Made by a program: the position numbers and the translations under genes
Origin: Sphingomonas hominis
GTDB taxonomy: Bacteria > Pseudomonadota > Alphaproteobacteria > Sphingomonadales > Sphingomonadaceae
Direction of reading: 5' to 3'
DNA length: 64,000 nt
NCBI RefSeq assembly: GCF_013328205.1
Contig: NZ_JABULH010000001.1
Location: 1-64,000, forward strand
The notes under the pieces: generated by a model
What the model was told of the DNA's origin: nothing
The model's database searches: none
The model's input: only the letters and a program-made list of their open reading frames with translations
Shown: positions 52,744 through 63,893 of the stretch, piece after piece
Position numbering within the stretch: position 1 is the stretch's first letter
Layout of the letters: each line of letters begins with the position of its first letter

Positions 52744-53526
52744 TCAGCCCGGTAGCCCGATGATCGCGATCTGCCGTCCGTAATCGGGCTCGCCGCGGTG
52801 CGTCGCGCGGCGATAGCTGAAGAACCGCCGCTCATCGGCGTATGTGTCTAGCCCCAGCGCCTCGATCCGCCGCACCCCCGCCGCGGCCAGGCGGTACGCG
52901 ACATAGCCTTCGAGATCGAACTGCGCATGGTCCGCTTGACCGTCGGCGAAGAAGCGCTCGTTCGCCGCGTCCGCTTCCTCGAAGCGCCGCCGGAAGCCCG
53001 CGTCGACCTCGTAGCTGGCGCGCGCGATGCACGGCCCGATCGCCGCGGTGATCCGCGCCCGCTGCGCGCCGAGTGCTTCCATCGCGTCGATCGTCGAGTC
53101 GGTGACGCCGCCGAGCGCGCCCTTCCACCCGGCATGCGCCGCGCCGATCACGCCGGCCGCCACGTCCGCCAGCAGCACCGGCGCGCAGTCCGCGGTGACG
53201 ATGCCGAGCGCCAGGGCGGGATTGTCGCTCACCAGCGCGTCGGCGTGCGGGCGGACGCCGCCCGCGAACGGCGCGCGTACGGTGACGCAATCGGCGGAGT
53301 GTATCTGGTAGGGCGTCAACAACGTCGCGCCCGGCCTGACCGCCGCCAGCGCCCGCGCGCGGTTGGTGGCGACCGCGCCCCCGTCGTCGCTCGACCCAGC
53401 CCCAACGTTCAGCCCGGCGAACATGCCTTCCGACGCCCCGCCGCGCCGTCCGAGGAAACCGTGCGGCACGCCCGCCAGCACGCCCGCGCGGATCACCTCG
53501 ACGCCGTCGTGGTCGGATGTGCTCAC
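52744..53526 (-). CDS. pgeF: PgeF/YfiH family (multicopper polyphenol oxidase-like) protein
   Basis: The 260-residue metal enzyme of the YfiH fold carries the conserved TADCAPVLLAD (Cys) and GAAHAGWKGALGG (His) and the upstream YQIHSADCV (His). Members were called laccases; E. coli PgeF edits UDP-MurNAc-L-Ser, and others act on purine nucleosides. GTG at 53526 overlaps the stop of the GNAT gene (GTGA). It is the last of four coupled genes starting at lgt. Confidence 0.9.
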   Translation of the reverse strand: MSTSDHDGVEVIRAGVLAGVPHGFLGRRGGASEGMFAGLNVGAGSSDDGGAVATNRARALAAVRPGATLLTPYQIHSADCVTVRAPFAGGVRPHADALVSDNPALALGIVTADCAPVLLADVAAGVIGAAHAGWKGALGGVTDSTIDAMEALGAQRARITAAIGPCIARASYEVDAGFRRRFEEADAANERFFADGQADHAQFDLEGYVAYRLAAAGVRRIEALGLDTYADERRFFSYRRATHRGEPDYGRQIAIIGLPG

Positions 53527-54038
53527 AGCGCCAGCCGCATGATCAGGTCGCGGTCGATCTGCGTACCGGTTTGAAAGGCATAGTCGCCGACGTGAACGAA
53601 GCCGTGCTTCTCGTAGAAGCGGCGCGCGCGCGCATTCTCCTCCCATACGGTCAGCAGCAGACTCGACGCGCCGCGAGATTGCGCGATCCGGCGCGACCAG
53701 TCGAGCAACGCCTGCGCGACACCGTGGCCGTGGAAATCCGCGTCGACGTAGAGCTGCCGCAATTGATGCGCGCCGCGCGCGTCCACCTCGCCCGAGAAGA
53801 TCGGCGCACTCATCTTGGCATAACCGATCACGCGACCGTCGCTCAGCGCCACGCGGTAGTCGAACGCCGGATCGGGCAGGTCGCGGATCAGCGCGCCGAC
53901 TTCGCCAAACGCCTCGGCGAGATAGCGCTCGATATCAGCCGGTGGTGCGCAATGGCCGAACGTGGCGAGCCACATGCGCCGCGCCATCGCATCGATGGCG
54001 GGACCGTCGTCGGGGACGGCGTCACGGTAGACGATCAT
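53523..54038 (-). CDS. GNAT family N-acetyltransferase
   Basis: The 171 residues carry the acetyl-CoA-binding motif QLYVDADFHGHGVAQALLDW (near residues 103-122) and the C-terminal ARRFYEKHGFVHVGDYAFQ (near residue 147). The N-terminal half resembles PA4866-like enzymes. The substrate is unknown. ATG 54038 overlaps the midA-like stop (ATGA) and its own stop overlaps pgeF, so all are translated in series. Confidence 0.9.
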   Translation of the reverse strand: MIVYRDAVPDDGPAIDAMARRMWLATFGHCAPPADIERYLAEAFGEVGALIRDLPDPAFDYRVALSDGRVIGYAKMSAPIFSGEVDARGAHQLRQLYVDADFHGHGVAQALLDWSRRIAQSRGASSLLLTVWEENARARRFYEKHGFVHVGDYAFQTGTQIDRDLIMRLAL

Positions 54039-55075
54039 CGAAAACCCGCCGGCTCGGGCCAATTGCGATGCGTGACCGCCATCACGCGGAACAACTCGCC
54101 CATCTCCTGGACCAACCGGCGGCGATCCTCTGCGACGCGCGGGCCCAATGCGGCGGCGCGCGTGTCGATGCCGAGCGCGGACAGGAACGCGCCTTGCCCG
54201 ACCGGACCCGATCGCACGCAGCCGGATGCCTCCGCCGCCAGTCCGAGCGTCGCGAAATCGACGTGTGCGGTCAGATCCTGCTCGCCCGGCGCCTCGAATG
54301 GATTGGCGTAGGCGTGGCCGCGCACCGACTGCAACGTGTCGCCGATCGCCGGGCCCTCGTAACCGTAATCGACCACCAGCATCGCGCCGCCCTGCGCCTC
54401 GATCAGCGCGGCGAGCCCGGCCATGATCGCAACGCTGGCGGGTGATGTCTCGACCACCGATCCGGGCGCGGCGGCGTCGAGCGCGTCGGGCATGATCCCC
54501 GGCGGCATCGCACCGCCCGCGATCGGCAGGAACAAGGTGTCCTGACACGCGACCAGTCGCTCGCGCCAGCCATCGGGTCCGCGCACCAATTGGCGGATCG
54601 GCAGCGCGTCGAAGAATTCGTTGGCGACGACGATCAGCGCGCGGTCACCCGGCAGGGTCGACACGTCGTCGTGCCACGTCGCGTCGGGCACGGCACGCGC
54701 CTGAACGCCGCGCAACGCCGGACTGTTCTCGACGAAGTGGACCGGCGGCGTCAGCCCCGCCGCGCGCATCGCCCGCAGCGCATCGGCGGTCAGCGTGCCG
54801 CGTCCGGGGCCGAGCTCGACCCATGCGACTTCGGGTCGCCCGGCGCGATCCCACAGGTCGGCCGCCCACAGCCCGATCAGCTCGCCGAACATCTGGCTGA
54901 TCTCAGGCGCGGTGGTGAAATCGCCTGCGGCGCCGATCGGATCGCGCGTCGCGTAATAATGCGCGTTGGCGGCGGCCATGAACTGGCTGACAGGGATCGG
55001 CCCGCCGAGCGTAATCGCGCGCGCCAGCCGCTCAGCGAGCAGCGGCTCGCCGGTCGGAGCGCCTGGCGGCGGCAC
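54035..55075 (-). CDS. SAM-dependent methyltransferase MidA/NDUFAF7-like
   Basis: The 346-residue class I methyltransferase has the family N-terminal region SQFMAAANAHYYATRDPIGA with DFTTAPEISQMFGELIGLW, and the SAM motif WVELGPGRGTLTADAL (near residues 90-105). ANEFFDALPIRQ is the NDUFAF7 active-site region. The mitochondrial counterpart methylates an Arg of complex I NDUFS2. GTG 55075 is used; a CTG at 55093 overlapping the lgt stop (CTGA) could add 6 residues. Overlaps the GNAT gene by 4 bases. Confidence 0.88.
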   Translation of the reverse strand: MPPPGAPTGEPLLAERLARAITLGGPIPVSQFMAAANAHYYATRDPIGAAGDFTTAPEISQMFGELIGLWAADLWDRAGRPEVAWVELGPGRGTLTADALRAMRAAGLTPPVHFVENSPALRGVQARAVPDATWHDDVSTLPGDRALIVVANEFFDALPIRQLVRGPDGWRERLVACQDTLFLPIAGGAMPPGIMPDALDAAAPGSVVETSPASVAIMAGLAALIEAQGGAMLVVDYGYEGPAIGDTLQSVRGHAYANPFEAPGEQDLTAHVDFATLGLAAEASGCVRSGPVGQGAFLSALGIDTRAAALGPRVAEDRRRLVQEMGELFRVMAVTHRNWPEPAGFR

Positions 55076-55089
55076 CAGCGGATGATTGC

Positions 55090-55983
55090 TCAGGCGACGC
55101 TCTCCAGGCCGACCGTGGGCTCGATCCGCTGCCGCCGGCCGGGTGCCGTCGCGATCAGGAACGCGCCGCCCAGGATCATCGGAATGCACAGCACCTGACC
55201 CATGTGGATCGTGTTGGCGAAGAAGGTGCCGGCGAACTGCGCGTCGGGTTCGCGGAAGAATTCGACGATGAACCGCGCGATGCCATAGCCGAGCAGGAAC
55301 AGCCCGACGAGCTTGCCCGGCTGGTACCGCGCCTTGGTACGCCAGAAGAAGAACCACAGCAGCAGGAACAGGCAGATGCCCTCCAGCCCAGCTTCGTACA
55401 GCTGGCTCGGGTGACGCGCCGGTTCGACGAACCCGGTCGGCACCGTACGCTCGAACACGATCGCCCAGGGCACGTCGGCGGGCTTGCCCCACAATTCGCC
55501 GTTCACGAAGTTGGCGAGGCGCCCGAAGAACAGCCCGAACGGCACCACGCAGGCAACGTAATCGTGGATGCGCAGCCAATTGAGCCCGTGCTTGCGCGCG
55601 AACCAGATGATCCCGAGCGACGTGCCGATCACCCCGCCATGGAACGACATGCCGCCGTCCCAGAGCCTGAGGATGCGCAAGGGAGATGACAGCATCTCGG
55701 GCGCGTAGAACAGCACATAGCCGATCCGCCCGCCCAGGATGATGCCGAGCGTCGCATAGAAGACCAGATCGTCGGCGTGGCGCCGCGCCATCGGTGCGCC
55801 GGGCTGAGCGAGCAGTTTCAGCAGGTACAACCAGCCGACGACGATGCCCGCGATATAGGCGAGGCTGTACCAGCGCAGCGTGAAGAAGCCGAGCGTGAAC
55901 ACGTCGGGGTGCAGGCCCAGATCGGCGAAGCGGATATGGCCGGTGCCCGAATAGGCGGCATCGGCGAGCATGGACAGGATCAA
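55090..55983 (-). CDS. lgt: Prolipoprotein diacylglyceryl transferase Lgt
   Basis: Transfers diacylglycerol to the lipobox cysteine of prelipoproteins in the inner membrane. The 297-residue protein has seven helices. The catalytic loop is [12 protein letters not shown] (near residue 85), and the Lgt signature [20 protein letters not shown] lies near residues 152-171, with conserved [11 protein letters not shown] at 55983 is preferred because GAGGGGAAA precedes it; ATG 55971 is an alternative. It heads the lgt-midA-GNAT-pgeF operon. Confidence 0.95.
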   Translation of the reverse strand: MILSMLADAAYSGTGHIRFADLGLHPDVFTLGFFTLRWYSLAYIAGIVVGWLYLLKLLAQPGAPMARRHADDLVFYATLGIILGGRIGYVLFYAPEMLSSPLRILRLWDGGMSFHGGVIGTSLGIIWFARKHGLNWLRIHDYVACVVPFGLFFGRLANFVNGELWGKPADVPWAIVFERTVPTGFVEPARHPSQLYEAGLEGICLFLLLWFFFWRTKARYQPGKLVGLFLLGYGIARFIVEFFREPDAQFAGTFFANTIHMGQVLCIPMILGGAFLIATAPGRRQRIEPTVGLESVA

Positions 55984-56067
55984 GGCTTTCCCCTCAGCAT
56001 CGCCGCCTCCATAAGGAGCCGCAAGCACAAGACCAAGCCCAAGGCCTGGATCAAAGCGGAGAGAATG

Positions 56068-57765
<1,698 letters not shown>

Positions 57766-57879
57766 CGCTGGGGCTCCGTCGAAAGCCGCCTTTCGGCTAC
57801 ATCCAGCCGGCGGCGACTTTCGGGAGAATGTGGAACGCTGGTAGTTTGGTTCGGTCAAAAACGGTTCTACAGACGCGGG

Positions 57880-60111
57880 ATGGCCTCGCTTACCCGCCGC
57901 AATGTCCTCGTCGCCGGTGGTGCCGGGATCGGGCTGGTGGTCGGCTGGGCCGCGTGGCCGCGCCGTTACGTGCCCAACCTGGCGGTCGCCGACGACGAGA
58001 CGTTGTTCGGGCCATACCTCAAGATCGCGCGCGATGGCCGCGTGATCGTCGCCGTGCCGCAGGTGGAGCACGGGCAGGGCGTTTTCACCACCTTGCCGCA
58101 GATCGTGGCCGACGAACTGGGTGCCGACTGGCGCACCGTGTCGGTCGAGGCCGCGCCCGCGAACCCGCTTTACGCCAATCCGCTCGCCGCCGATGTCCTG
58201 TTCGCCGGCGCGTTTTATCATGTGCCAGAGCGTTTGCGCGACGAGCATTGGACACGCGACGCGCTGATGCTCACCGCCGGGTCGACGTCGGTCCGCCGCT
58301 TCGAACAACCGCTTCGCGAAGCCGGCGCTGCGGCACGGCTGCTGTTGTGCAAGGCCGCGGCGGCGCGCTGGGACGCGGATTGGCAGCAGTGCGACACTGC
58401 CGACGGGTTCGTCATCTTCGGCGATCGTCGGCTGCGCTTCGGAGAGTTGGCCGAAGCCGCAGCGGGCGAGACGCTACCCGATGAGCTGCCGCTGCGTTTT
58501 GGCGACAACGGGCGATTGAGCGGGCAATCGCTGCCGCGGCTCGATACGCCGGCAAAGGTCGACGGCTCGGCCAATTTCGCCGCCGACATCCGCTTGCCCG
58601 ACATGGTCTTCGCCAGCATCCGCCAAGGTCCGATCGGCGCGTCGCGGCTGCGATCGTTCAACCGGGCAGCGGCGGAGCGCGTGCGCGGTGTGACCGCCAT
58701 CGTCGCGCGCGAACGGTGGATTGCGGTTGCTGCCAACAGTTGGTGGGCCGCTAATCACGCACTCGGCAAACTGGATCCCCGCTTCGAGACGACCGGCCCC
58801 ATTATCGACTCGGCGTCGATGCACCACGCGCTGGACCAGGCGCTGGAGGGTGATGGCTTCCGCGTTGCCGAGGTTGGCGACTTGTCCGCGGTGTTTCGCG
58901 GCGCGCGCATCTATAGCGCCGATTATCACGCCGATCTCGCGCTGCACCCCGCGCTGGAGACGCCCAGCGCCACGGCGCATTGGCGAAACGATCGGCTCGA
59001 ACTCTGGATCGCCACCCAGGCGCCGACGATCGCACGCGAGGCCGCCGCCACCACGATCGGGGTGTCGGCGGAGCGGGTCATCGTCCACCCGATGCTCGTC
59101 GGCGGTTCGTTCGGCGCGGCACTCGAACCCGAAGTCGCGGCGCAGGCAGCGGAGCTCGCGCTCGAGTTGAAGCGGCCGGTGCAATTAACATGGTCTCGCG
59201 GCGAGGCGGCGTTGCGCGACACCTTTCGTGCGCCCGCACGTGCACGAATGAGCGCGCGGCTCGCCGCCAACGGCGCAATCGTCGGATGGCAGGCGAAGAT
59301 TGCGGCGCCCGCGATTGGTGCCGAACTTGCCGCGCGCTTGCTGCCTCACGATCCGATGCGGCGTGCGGCGGCAGGTCTGCCGGGCGGTGCGGATGGTTAC
59401 GCCATGTCGGGTGCGGTGCCGCCGTACCGCTTGCCCGCATTCGCGATCGACCATCATCCCGCCGACATCCGGATACCGGTCGGGCACATGCGCGGGCTCG
59501 CGGATGGCTTCAATGCATTCTTCACCGAATGCTTCATCGACGAGCTCGCGCACGCCGCGGGGAACGAGCCGATGAGCTACCGCATCGGCATGCTCGGCGA
59601 CAACGTCCGGCTCGCGCGCTGTCTGACGACGGTGTCGGCGCTCGGCGGCTGGGGCGGCGGCGTGCCAGCCAGCGGAGTTGCGAGTGGGCAGGGGATCGCC
59701 TGCCACGCGGTCGCGGGCAGCTTCATCGCGGTAATGGCGGAGGCGCGGGTCGACGATGCCGGTCGCGTGCGTGTCGACCGGCTGGTCGCGGCGGTCGATT
59801 GCGGTCGCGTGATCAACCCCGACGTCGTGCGCCAGCAGATCGAGGGCGGGCTGATCTTGGGCGTCGTGCTCGCGACCGGGTGCGGGACGCAGATCGAGCG
59901 CAATCTCGCGACCACGCGCCTGTTCGGCGACTTCGACCTGCCGACGCTGTCCACCGCGCCCGAGATCACGCTGGAGGTGATCGCCAGCGACGCCGATCCC
60001 GGCGGCGTGTCGGACCTCGGGATACCGGCGGTCGCTCCGGCCGTTGCCAACGCACTGCGTGCCGCGACCGGCGCGCGCCTCCGCTCGATCCCTCTACGCC
60101 CTCGTATCTGA
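57880..60111 (+). CDS. Molybdopterin-dependent oxidoreductase large subunit, isoquinoline oxidoreductase-like
   Basis: The 743-residue xanthine oxidase-family protein has a twin-arginine signal (SLTRRNVLVAGGAGIG), so it is probably periplasmic. It aligns with IorB-type subunits: EHGQGVFTTLPQIVADELGADW, the DTPAKVDGSANFAADIRLPD domain start (near residue 226) and VDCGRVINPDVVRQQIEGG near residue 640. The usual GGGFGRR is changed to GGSFGAA. The terminal VGEPG motif, with the catalytic Glu, reads VSDLG. No [2Fe-2S] partner gene lies next to it. It may be a degenerate or altered enzyme. Confidence 0.82.
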   Translation: MASLTRRNVLVAGGAGIGLVVGWAAWPRRYVPNLAVADDETLFGPYLKIARDGRVIVAVPQVEHGQGVFTTLPQIVADELGADWRTVSVEAAPANPLYANPLAADVLFAGAFYHVPERLRDEHWTRDALMLTAGSTSVRRFEQPLREAGAAARLLLCKAAAARWDADWQQCDTADGFVIFGDRRLRFGELAEAAAGETLPDELPLRFGDNGRLSGQSLPRLDTPAKVDGSANFAADIRLPDMVFASIRQGPIGASRLRSFNRAAAERVRGVTAIVARERWIAVAANSWWAANHALGKLDPRFETTGPIIDSASMHHALDQALEGDGFRVAEVGDLSAVFRGARIYSADYHADLALHPALETPSATAHWRNDRLELWIATQAPTIAREAAATTIGVSAERVIVHPMLVGGSFGAALEPEVAAQAAELALELKRPVQLTWSRGEAALRDTFRAPARARMSARLAANGAIVGWQAKIAAPAIGAELAARLLPHDPMRRAAAGLPGGADGYAMSGAVPPYRLPAFAIDHHPADIRIPVGHMRGLADGFNAFFTECFIDELAHAAGNEPMSYRIGMLGDNVRLARCLTTVSALGGWGGGVPASGVASGQGIACHAVAGSFIAVMAEARVDDAGRVRVDRLVAAVDCGRVINPDVVRQQIEGGLILGVVLATGCGTQIERNLATTRLFGDFDLPTLSTAPEITLEVIASDADPGGVSDLGIPAVAPAVANALRAATGARLRSIPLRPRI

Positions 60112-60121
60112 GACCCGCTTC

Positions 60122-61126
60122 ATGATTCCTGCCGGCCATCCTGCCATTCCCGCACCGCGCATCGGCGTGCTGTTGATGAACCTCGGCACGCCTGACGGTC
60201 CCGACCCGAAGTCGGTGAAACGCTATCTGGCCGAGTTCCTGTCCGACCGCCGGGTAGTCGAACTGCCGCCGATTGCGTGGCAGCCGATCCTGCGCGGGGT
60301 GATCCTGACCACGCGTCCGAAGAAATCGGCGCACGCTTACGGCCAGGTATGGCGCGAGGATGGTTCGCCGCTCGCCGCTATCACCCGTGCGCAGGCACTC
60401 GCGCTGAAGGACGCGTTCGGTGACCGCGTGATGGTCGATTGGGCGATGCGTTACGGTCGTCCTGCGATCGCCGATCGGCTGCAGGCGATGAAGGACGCCG
60501 GGTGCGAGCGCGTCCTGCTGGCGCCGCTCTACCCGCAATATTGCGCCGCGACGACCGCGACCGCCAACGACAAGGCGTTCGCCAAGCTCGCGACGATGCG
60601 CTGGCAACCCGCGATCCGGACGCTGCCGCCCTATTACGACGATCCCGCTTATATAGACGCACTTGCGAACAGCGTGCGCGAGGGCCTTGCCGCGCTCGAT
60701 TTTACGCCAGACGTCGTGATGGCGAGCTTCCACGGCATGCCGCAACGGACGCTCGAACTCGGCGACCCATACCACTGCCATTGCCAGAAAACCGCGCGAC
60801 TGCTCGGCGAGGCGCTGAACATGCCGCTGACGATCACCTTTCAGTCTCGCTTCGGCCGCGCAAAGTGGCTCGAACCCGCCACCGACACCGTGCTCGCGGC
60901 GATGCCGGGCAGGGGCGTCAAGAAGGTCGCGATCGTCGCACCCGGCTTCTCGGCCGACTGTGTCGAGACGTTGGAGGAACTCACTATCCGCGGGCGCGAG
61001 ACGTTCGAGGAAGCAGGCGGCACCCACTTCGCCTATCTGCCGTGCCTGAACGACAGCGCGCGCGGCATCGAAATGTTACGTAGCGTCATCGCGCGCGAGC
61101 TTGAAGGCTGGACGCCGCGCCCTTAG
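60122..61126 (+). CDS. hemH: Ferrochelatase
   Basis: Inserts Fe2+ into protoporphyrin IX, the last step of heme synthesis. The 334 residues begin PRIGVLLMNLGTPDGPDPKS. The active-site His lies in ASFHGMPQRTLELGDPYHCHCQ (near residue 204), followed by TFQSRFGRAKWLEPATD and APGFSADCVETLEE (near residue 280). ATG 60122 is preferred; it is only 10 bases after the preceding stop, so cotranscription with the oxidase gene is likely. Confidence 0.96.
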   Translation: MIPAGHPAIPAPRIGVLLMNLGTPDGPDPKSVKRYLAEFLSDRRVVELPPIAWQPILRGVILTTRPKKSAHAYGQVWREDGSPLAAITRAQALALKDAFGDRVMVDWAMRYGRPAIADRLQAMKDAGCERVLLAPLYPQYCAATTATANDKAFAKLATMRWQPAIRTLPPYYDDPAYIDALANSVREGLAALDFTPDVVMASFHGMPQRTLELGDPYHCHCQKTARLLGEALNMPLTITFQSRFGRAKWLEPATDTVLAAMPGRGVKKVAIVAPGFSADCVETLEELTIRGRETFEEAGGTHFAYLPCLNDSARGIEMLRSVIARELEGWTPRP

Positions 61127-61156
61127 CCTGCGCCTCGAACATGGAGAGGACGGTCG

Positions 61157-61879
61157 ATGGCACGCGTAGCGATTGTGACGGGCGGAACACGTGGCATCGG
61201 TGAGGCGATCAGCGTCGCGCTGCGCGACCAAGGGGTGACGGTCGCGGCCAATTACGCCGGCAACGACGAACGCGCGCGCGACTTTACCGAGCGGACGGGG
61301 ATCGCCGCCTTTAAGTGGAACGTGGCGGATTACGACGCCTGTCAGGACGGTGTGGCGCGCGTCGCCGACGAATTGGGCCCGGTCGACGCGCTGGTCAACA
61401 ACGCCGGGATCACGCGCGACGGCACGATCATGAAGCTCAGCTACGAAATGTGGCGCGAGGTGATCGACACCAATCTAGGCGGCTGTTTTAACATGGCGAA
61501 GGCGGTGTTCCCCGGCATGCGCGACCGCAAATGGGGACGGATCGTCAACATCGGCTCGATCAACGGCCAGGCCGGGCAATACGGGCAGGTGAATTATGCC
61601 GCGGCCAAGAGCGGCATTCATGGGTTCACCAAGGCCTTGTCGCAGGAAGGTGCGCGCGCCGGCATCACCGTGAACGCGATCGCGCCCGGTTATATCGACA
61701 CCGACATGGTCGCCGCGGTGCCGGCCGACGTGCTGGAGAAGATCGTCGCGAAGATCCCGGTCGGCCGCCTCGGTCAGGCGCAGGAGATCGCACGTGGCGT
61801 GGCGTTCCTGTGTTCCGAGGATGCAGGGTTCGTGACTGGGTCGACGCTGAGCATCAACGGCGGACAGCATATGTACTGA
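61157..61879 (+). CDS. phbB: Acetoacetyl-CoA reductase
   Basis: NADPH-dependent short-chain dehydrogenase, 240 residues, for polyhydroxybutyrate synthesis. The nucleotide motif VTGGTRGIGEAI opens it, with NNAGITRDG, the catalytic Ser in NIGSINGQAGQ (near residue 138), YAAAKSG (Tyr and Lys near 151-155) and the PhaB-like ending LSINGGQHMY. The C-terminal GGQHM(Y) is a good marker of PhaB over FabG. GGAGAGGA precedes the ATG. Confidence 0.92.
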   Translation: MARVAIVTGGTRGIGEAISVALRDQGVTVAANYAGNDERARDFTERTGIAAFKWNVADYDACQDGVARVADELGPVDALVNNAGITRDGTIMKLSYEMWREVIDTNLGGCFNMAKAVFPGMRDRKWGRIVNIGSINGQAGQYGQVNYAAAKSGIHGFTKALSQEGARAGITVNAIAPGYIDTDMVAAVPADVLEKIVAKIPVGRLGQAQEIARGVAFLCSEDAGFVTGSTLSINGGQHMY

Positions 61880-62354
61880 CGGGCGCAGGCGCGTCGGCGT
61901 AGCGACGGCGCCGGTGCGCGCGGCGCAGCCGACGCGCAGCGCCCGGCACGGCCGGCGGGTCGCGCCAGCGATCCCGTTCGACGTCATGGCGGCGGCTTCG
62001 CCGTCGCCGCGGCTGGGCTGAGCCGAACGTCAGCGGCGTTACAAGTCAGCGACGCTTGATGATCGTGGCGACGCGCCAAGTCGCAAAGCTATCCCTCGCA
62101 CCGGAGCGACGGCAAAGCCGCCGCCGTGACGTCGGACGGGATCGGCTCTCGCCGACCCGCCGGCCGGTTCGTGCGCCGCGCTGTGCGCGACGGCCCGCGA
62201 GCGGGCCTGCGCACGAACACAACGGGCCGGTCGCCTTTCGGCAACCGGCCCGCGCCCCCGGTACGCTACGCGAGGGAACTCGATACGCTACGCGAGTAAG
62301 GGAGGGCGGCGCGGGGCGAACCGCTGAAGGTTCATCGCCGCGCCGGCCAAAAGG
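61880..62354. other. Structured, gene-free region after phbB
   Basis: About 475 bases hold several hairpins. GTTCGTGCGC (62167-62176) pairs with GCGCACGAAC (62209-62218), and CGGGCCGGT (62223-62231) pairs with ACCGGCCCG (62244-62252). TACGCTACGCGAG occurs twice (62262-62274 and 62285-62297). GC-rich short palindromes also fill 61890-61960. No coding frame looks family-like. It may end the phbB transcript, hold a noncoding RNA, or be a repeat cluster. Confidence 0.5.
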
Positions 62355-62699
62355 TTAGCGGCAGTAACGCGGGTTGTTCGACTTCTCGATCGCGTTACCG
62401 GCAACCGCGCCGCCGACGCCGCCGAGCACCGTGCCGAGCGTCCGGTCGCCGCGGCTGTCGATCGTGCGGCCGAGCAGGCCCCCCGCGATCGCGCCGACGA
62501 TGGTGCCGGTCGTGCCACCCGAGCAGCGACGGTTGTAATTGTAGCGGCGGCGATCGTCGCGACGATCATAGTCGCGGTAGCCGTCACGGTAGTGGCGCTC
62601 GTACCGGCTGCCGTAGCGTTGTGCATCCGCGGCCACAGGGGCGAGCGCGGCGGTGCCCATCGCGAGGGCGGAAACGGCCAGGGTCAGGTTCTTGAACAC
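62355..62699 (-). CDS. Glycine zipper 2TM domain protein
   Basis: The 114-residue exported protein starts with a signal peptide (MFKNLTLAVSALAMGTAALAPVAADAQ), followed by a basic Tyr/Arg/Asp stretch (RYERHYRDGYRDYDRRDDRR) and a glycine zipper (GTIVGAIAGGLLGRTIDSRGDRTLGT region, GGVGGAVAGNAI). Such proteins are outer-membrane or periplasmic and of unknown function, related to the SlyB/YmgG-type zipper proteins. The closing cysteine pair (RRCSGG, RYCR) may form a disulphide. Confidence 0.85.
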   Translation of the reverse strand: MFKNLTLAVSALAMGTAALAPVAADAQRYGSRYERHYRDGYRDYDRRDDRRRYNYNRRCSGGTTGTIVGAIAGGLLGRTIDSRGDRTLGTVLGGVGGAVAGNAIEKSNNPRYCR

Positions 62700-62871
62700 G
62701 GTACGGTCTCCCGTTCTTCTGTGATTGTGCCGGCGGGATCGTCCCGTCGTTGAGATGCTTATGGGCGATTTGCATTGAGCCGTGCCTGAATGCGCTCGTT
62801 ATCGTTCGTTCATGCTGGTCGGCGGGGCGGCGCGGGTATCGACGCGCCCGACACACCTCTAAGACGGCTGG

Positions 62872-63825
62872 GTGAAATGGCCCTTGTCGATCCTGCTGAT
62901 CCTTGTCCTCGTACCCGACTGGACCGGGATCGATCGCCTGCCGCTCTTGTCACCCGATACGACCGTCCACGCCGCCGCCTACGTGCCGAAAGGCGGCTGG
63001 CCGCGGCGCATCGGTGCGCTGACCCCGATCGGTGCGATGCGGTTGCGTGCCGCCGATCCCGCGTTCGGCGGCTTTTCCGCCTTATCGGTACGTGGCGGAG
63101 CGGCGACGTTGTTGAGCGACGGCGGCAATTACGTGCGCCTCGCCATTCGCGGCAACCGGCTGACCACGCTTGCCGCTGGATCGCTGCCGCAGGGGCCGGG
63201 TACGGGGTGGGCGAAGGAGAGCCGCGATACCGAGTCGCTGGCGGTCGATCCGCGCAGCGGGCATGCCTGGGTCGGGTATGAGCGCGCCAATGCGATCTGG
63301 CGCTATTCGGCGGATCTGCGACGCGCCGAGGGGCACGTTGCGCCGGCGGCGATGCGACGCTGGCCGATGAACGGCGGTGCCGAGTCGCTGGCAAGATTGA
63401 ACGACGGCCGCTTCGTCGTAATCGCGGAGCAGGCGCGCGCCGGGTCGGCGCGTCAGGCATTGATCTTCAGCGGCGATCCGACCGCGAGTGCCACGAAGGT
63501 CGCGCGCTTCCGCTACCAACCGCCGCGCGGATTCAGCCCGAGCGACGCGGCAGTGTTGCCGAACGGCGACCTGCTGGTGCTCAATCGCCGTTTCAGTAAG
63601 TTCCGTTTCTACGCCGCATTGGTTCGTGTGCCGGCAAGCAGCTTGCGCGCGGATGCCACGGTGGGCGGAACGGTGATTGCCGCGTGGGGACCGCCGCTGG
63701 TCGGCGAGAATTGCGAGGGGCTGGCGGTCACGCAGGAGAAAGGCGCGACGATGGTCTGGATCGTGACCGACAACGATCTCGCCTGGTACCGCCCGACGCT
63801 GCTGGTCAAGTTCCGGTTGAACTGA
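62872..63825 (+). CDS. Esterase-like activity of phytase family protein
   Basis: The 317 residues fold as a beta-propeller of the phytase-like esterase family (PF13449-type): FGGFSALSVRGGAATLLSDGG, KESRDTESLAVDPRSGHAWVGYER, and a C-terminal GENCEGLAVTQEKGATMVWIVTDND. The start, GTG 62872, is followed by a hydrophobic segment (WPLSILLILVLVPDW) that acts as a signal or anchor, so the protein is exported. Substrate unknown. Confidence 0.85.
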   Translation: MKWPLSILLILVLVPDWTGIDRLPLLSPDTTVHAAAYVPKGGWPRRIGALTPIGAMRLRAADPAFGGFSALSVRGGAATLLSDGGNYVRLAIRGNRLTTLAAGSLPQGPGTGWAKESRDTESLAVDPRSGHAWVGYERANAIWRYSADLRRAEGHVAPAAMRRWPMNGGAESLARLNDGRFVVIAEQARAGSARQALIFSGDPTASATKVARFRYQPPRGFSPSDAAVLPNGDLLVLNRRFSKFRFYAALVRVPASSLRADATVGGTVIAAWGPPLVGENCEGLAVTQEKGATMVWIVTDNDLAWYRPTLLVKFRLN

Positions 63826-63837
63826 CACCCAACGCGA

Positions 63838-63871
63838 AGCGGCCCGCCACCTCAGAGAATGGCAGGCCGTT
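63838..63871. terminator. Hairpin between phytase-like gene and rpmB
   Basis: CGGCCCGCCA (63840-63849) pairs with TGGCAGGCCG (63860-63869) with one mismatch. It lies between convergent genes and could end either transcript. Confidence 0.5.
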
Positions 63872-63893
63872 CAACGCGCAAACGTGTCGAGCG

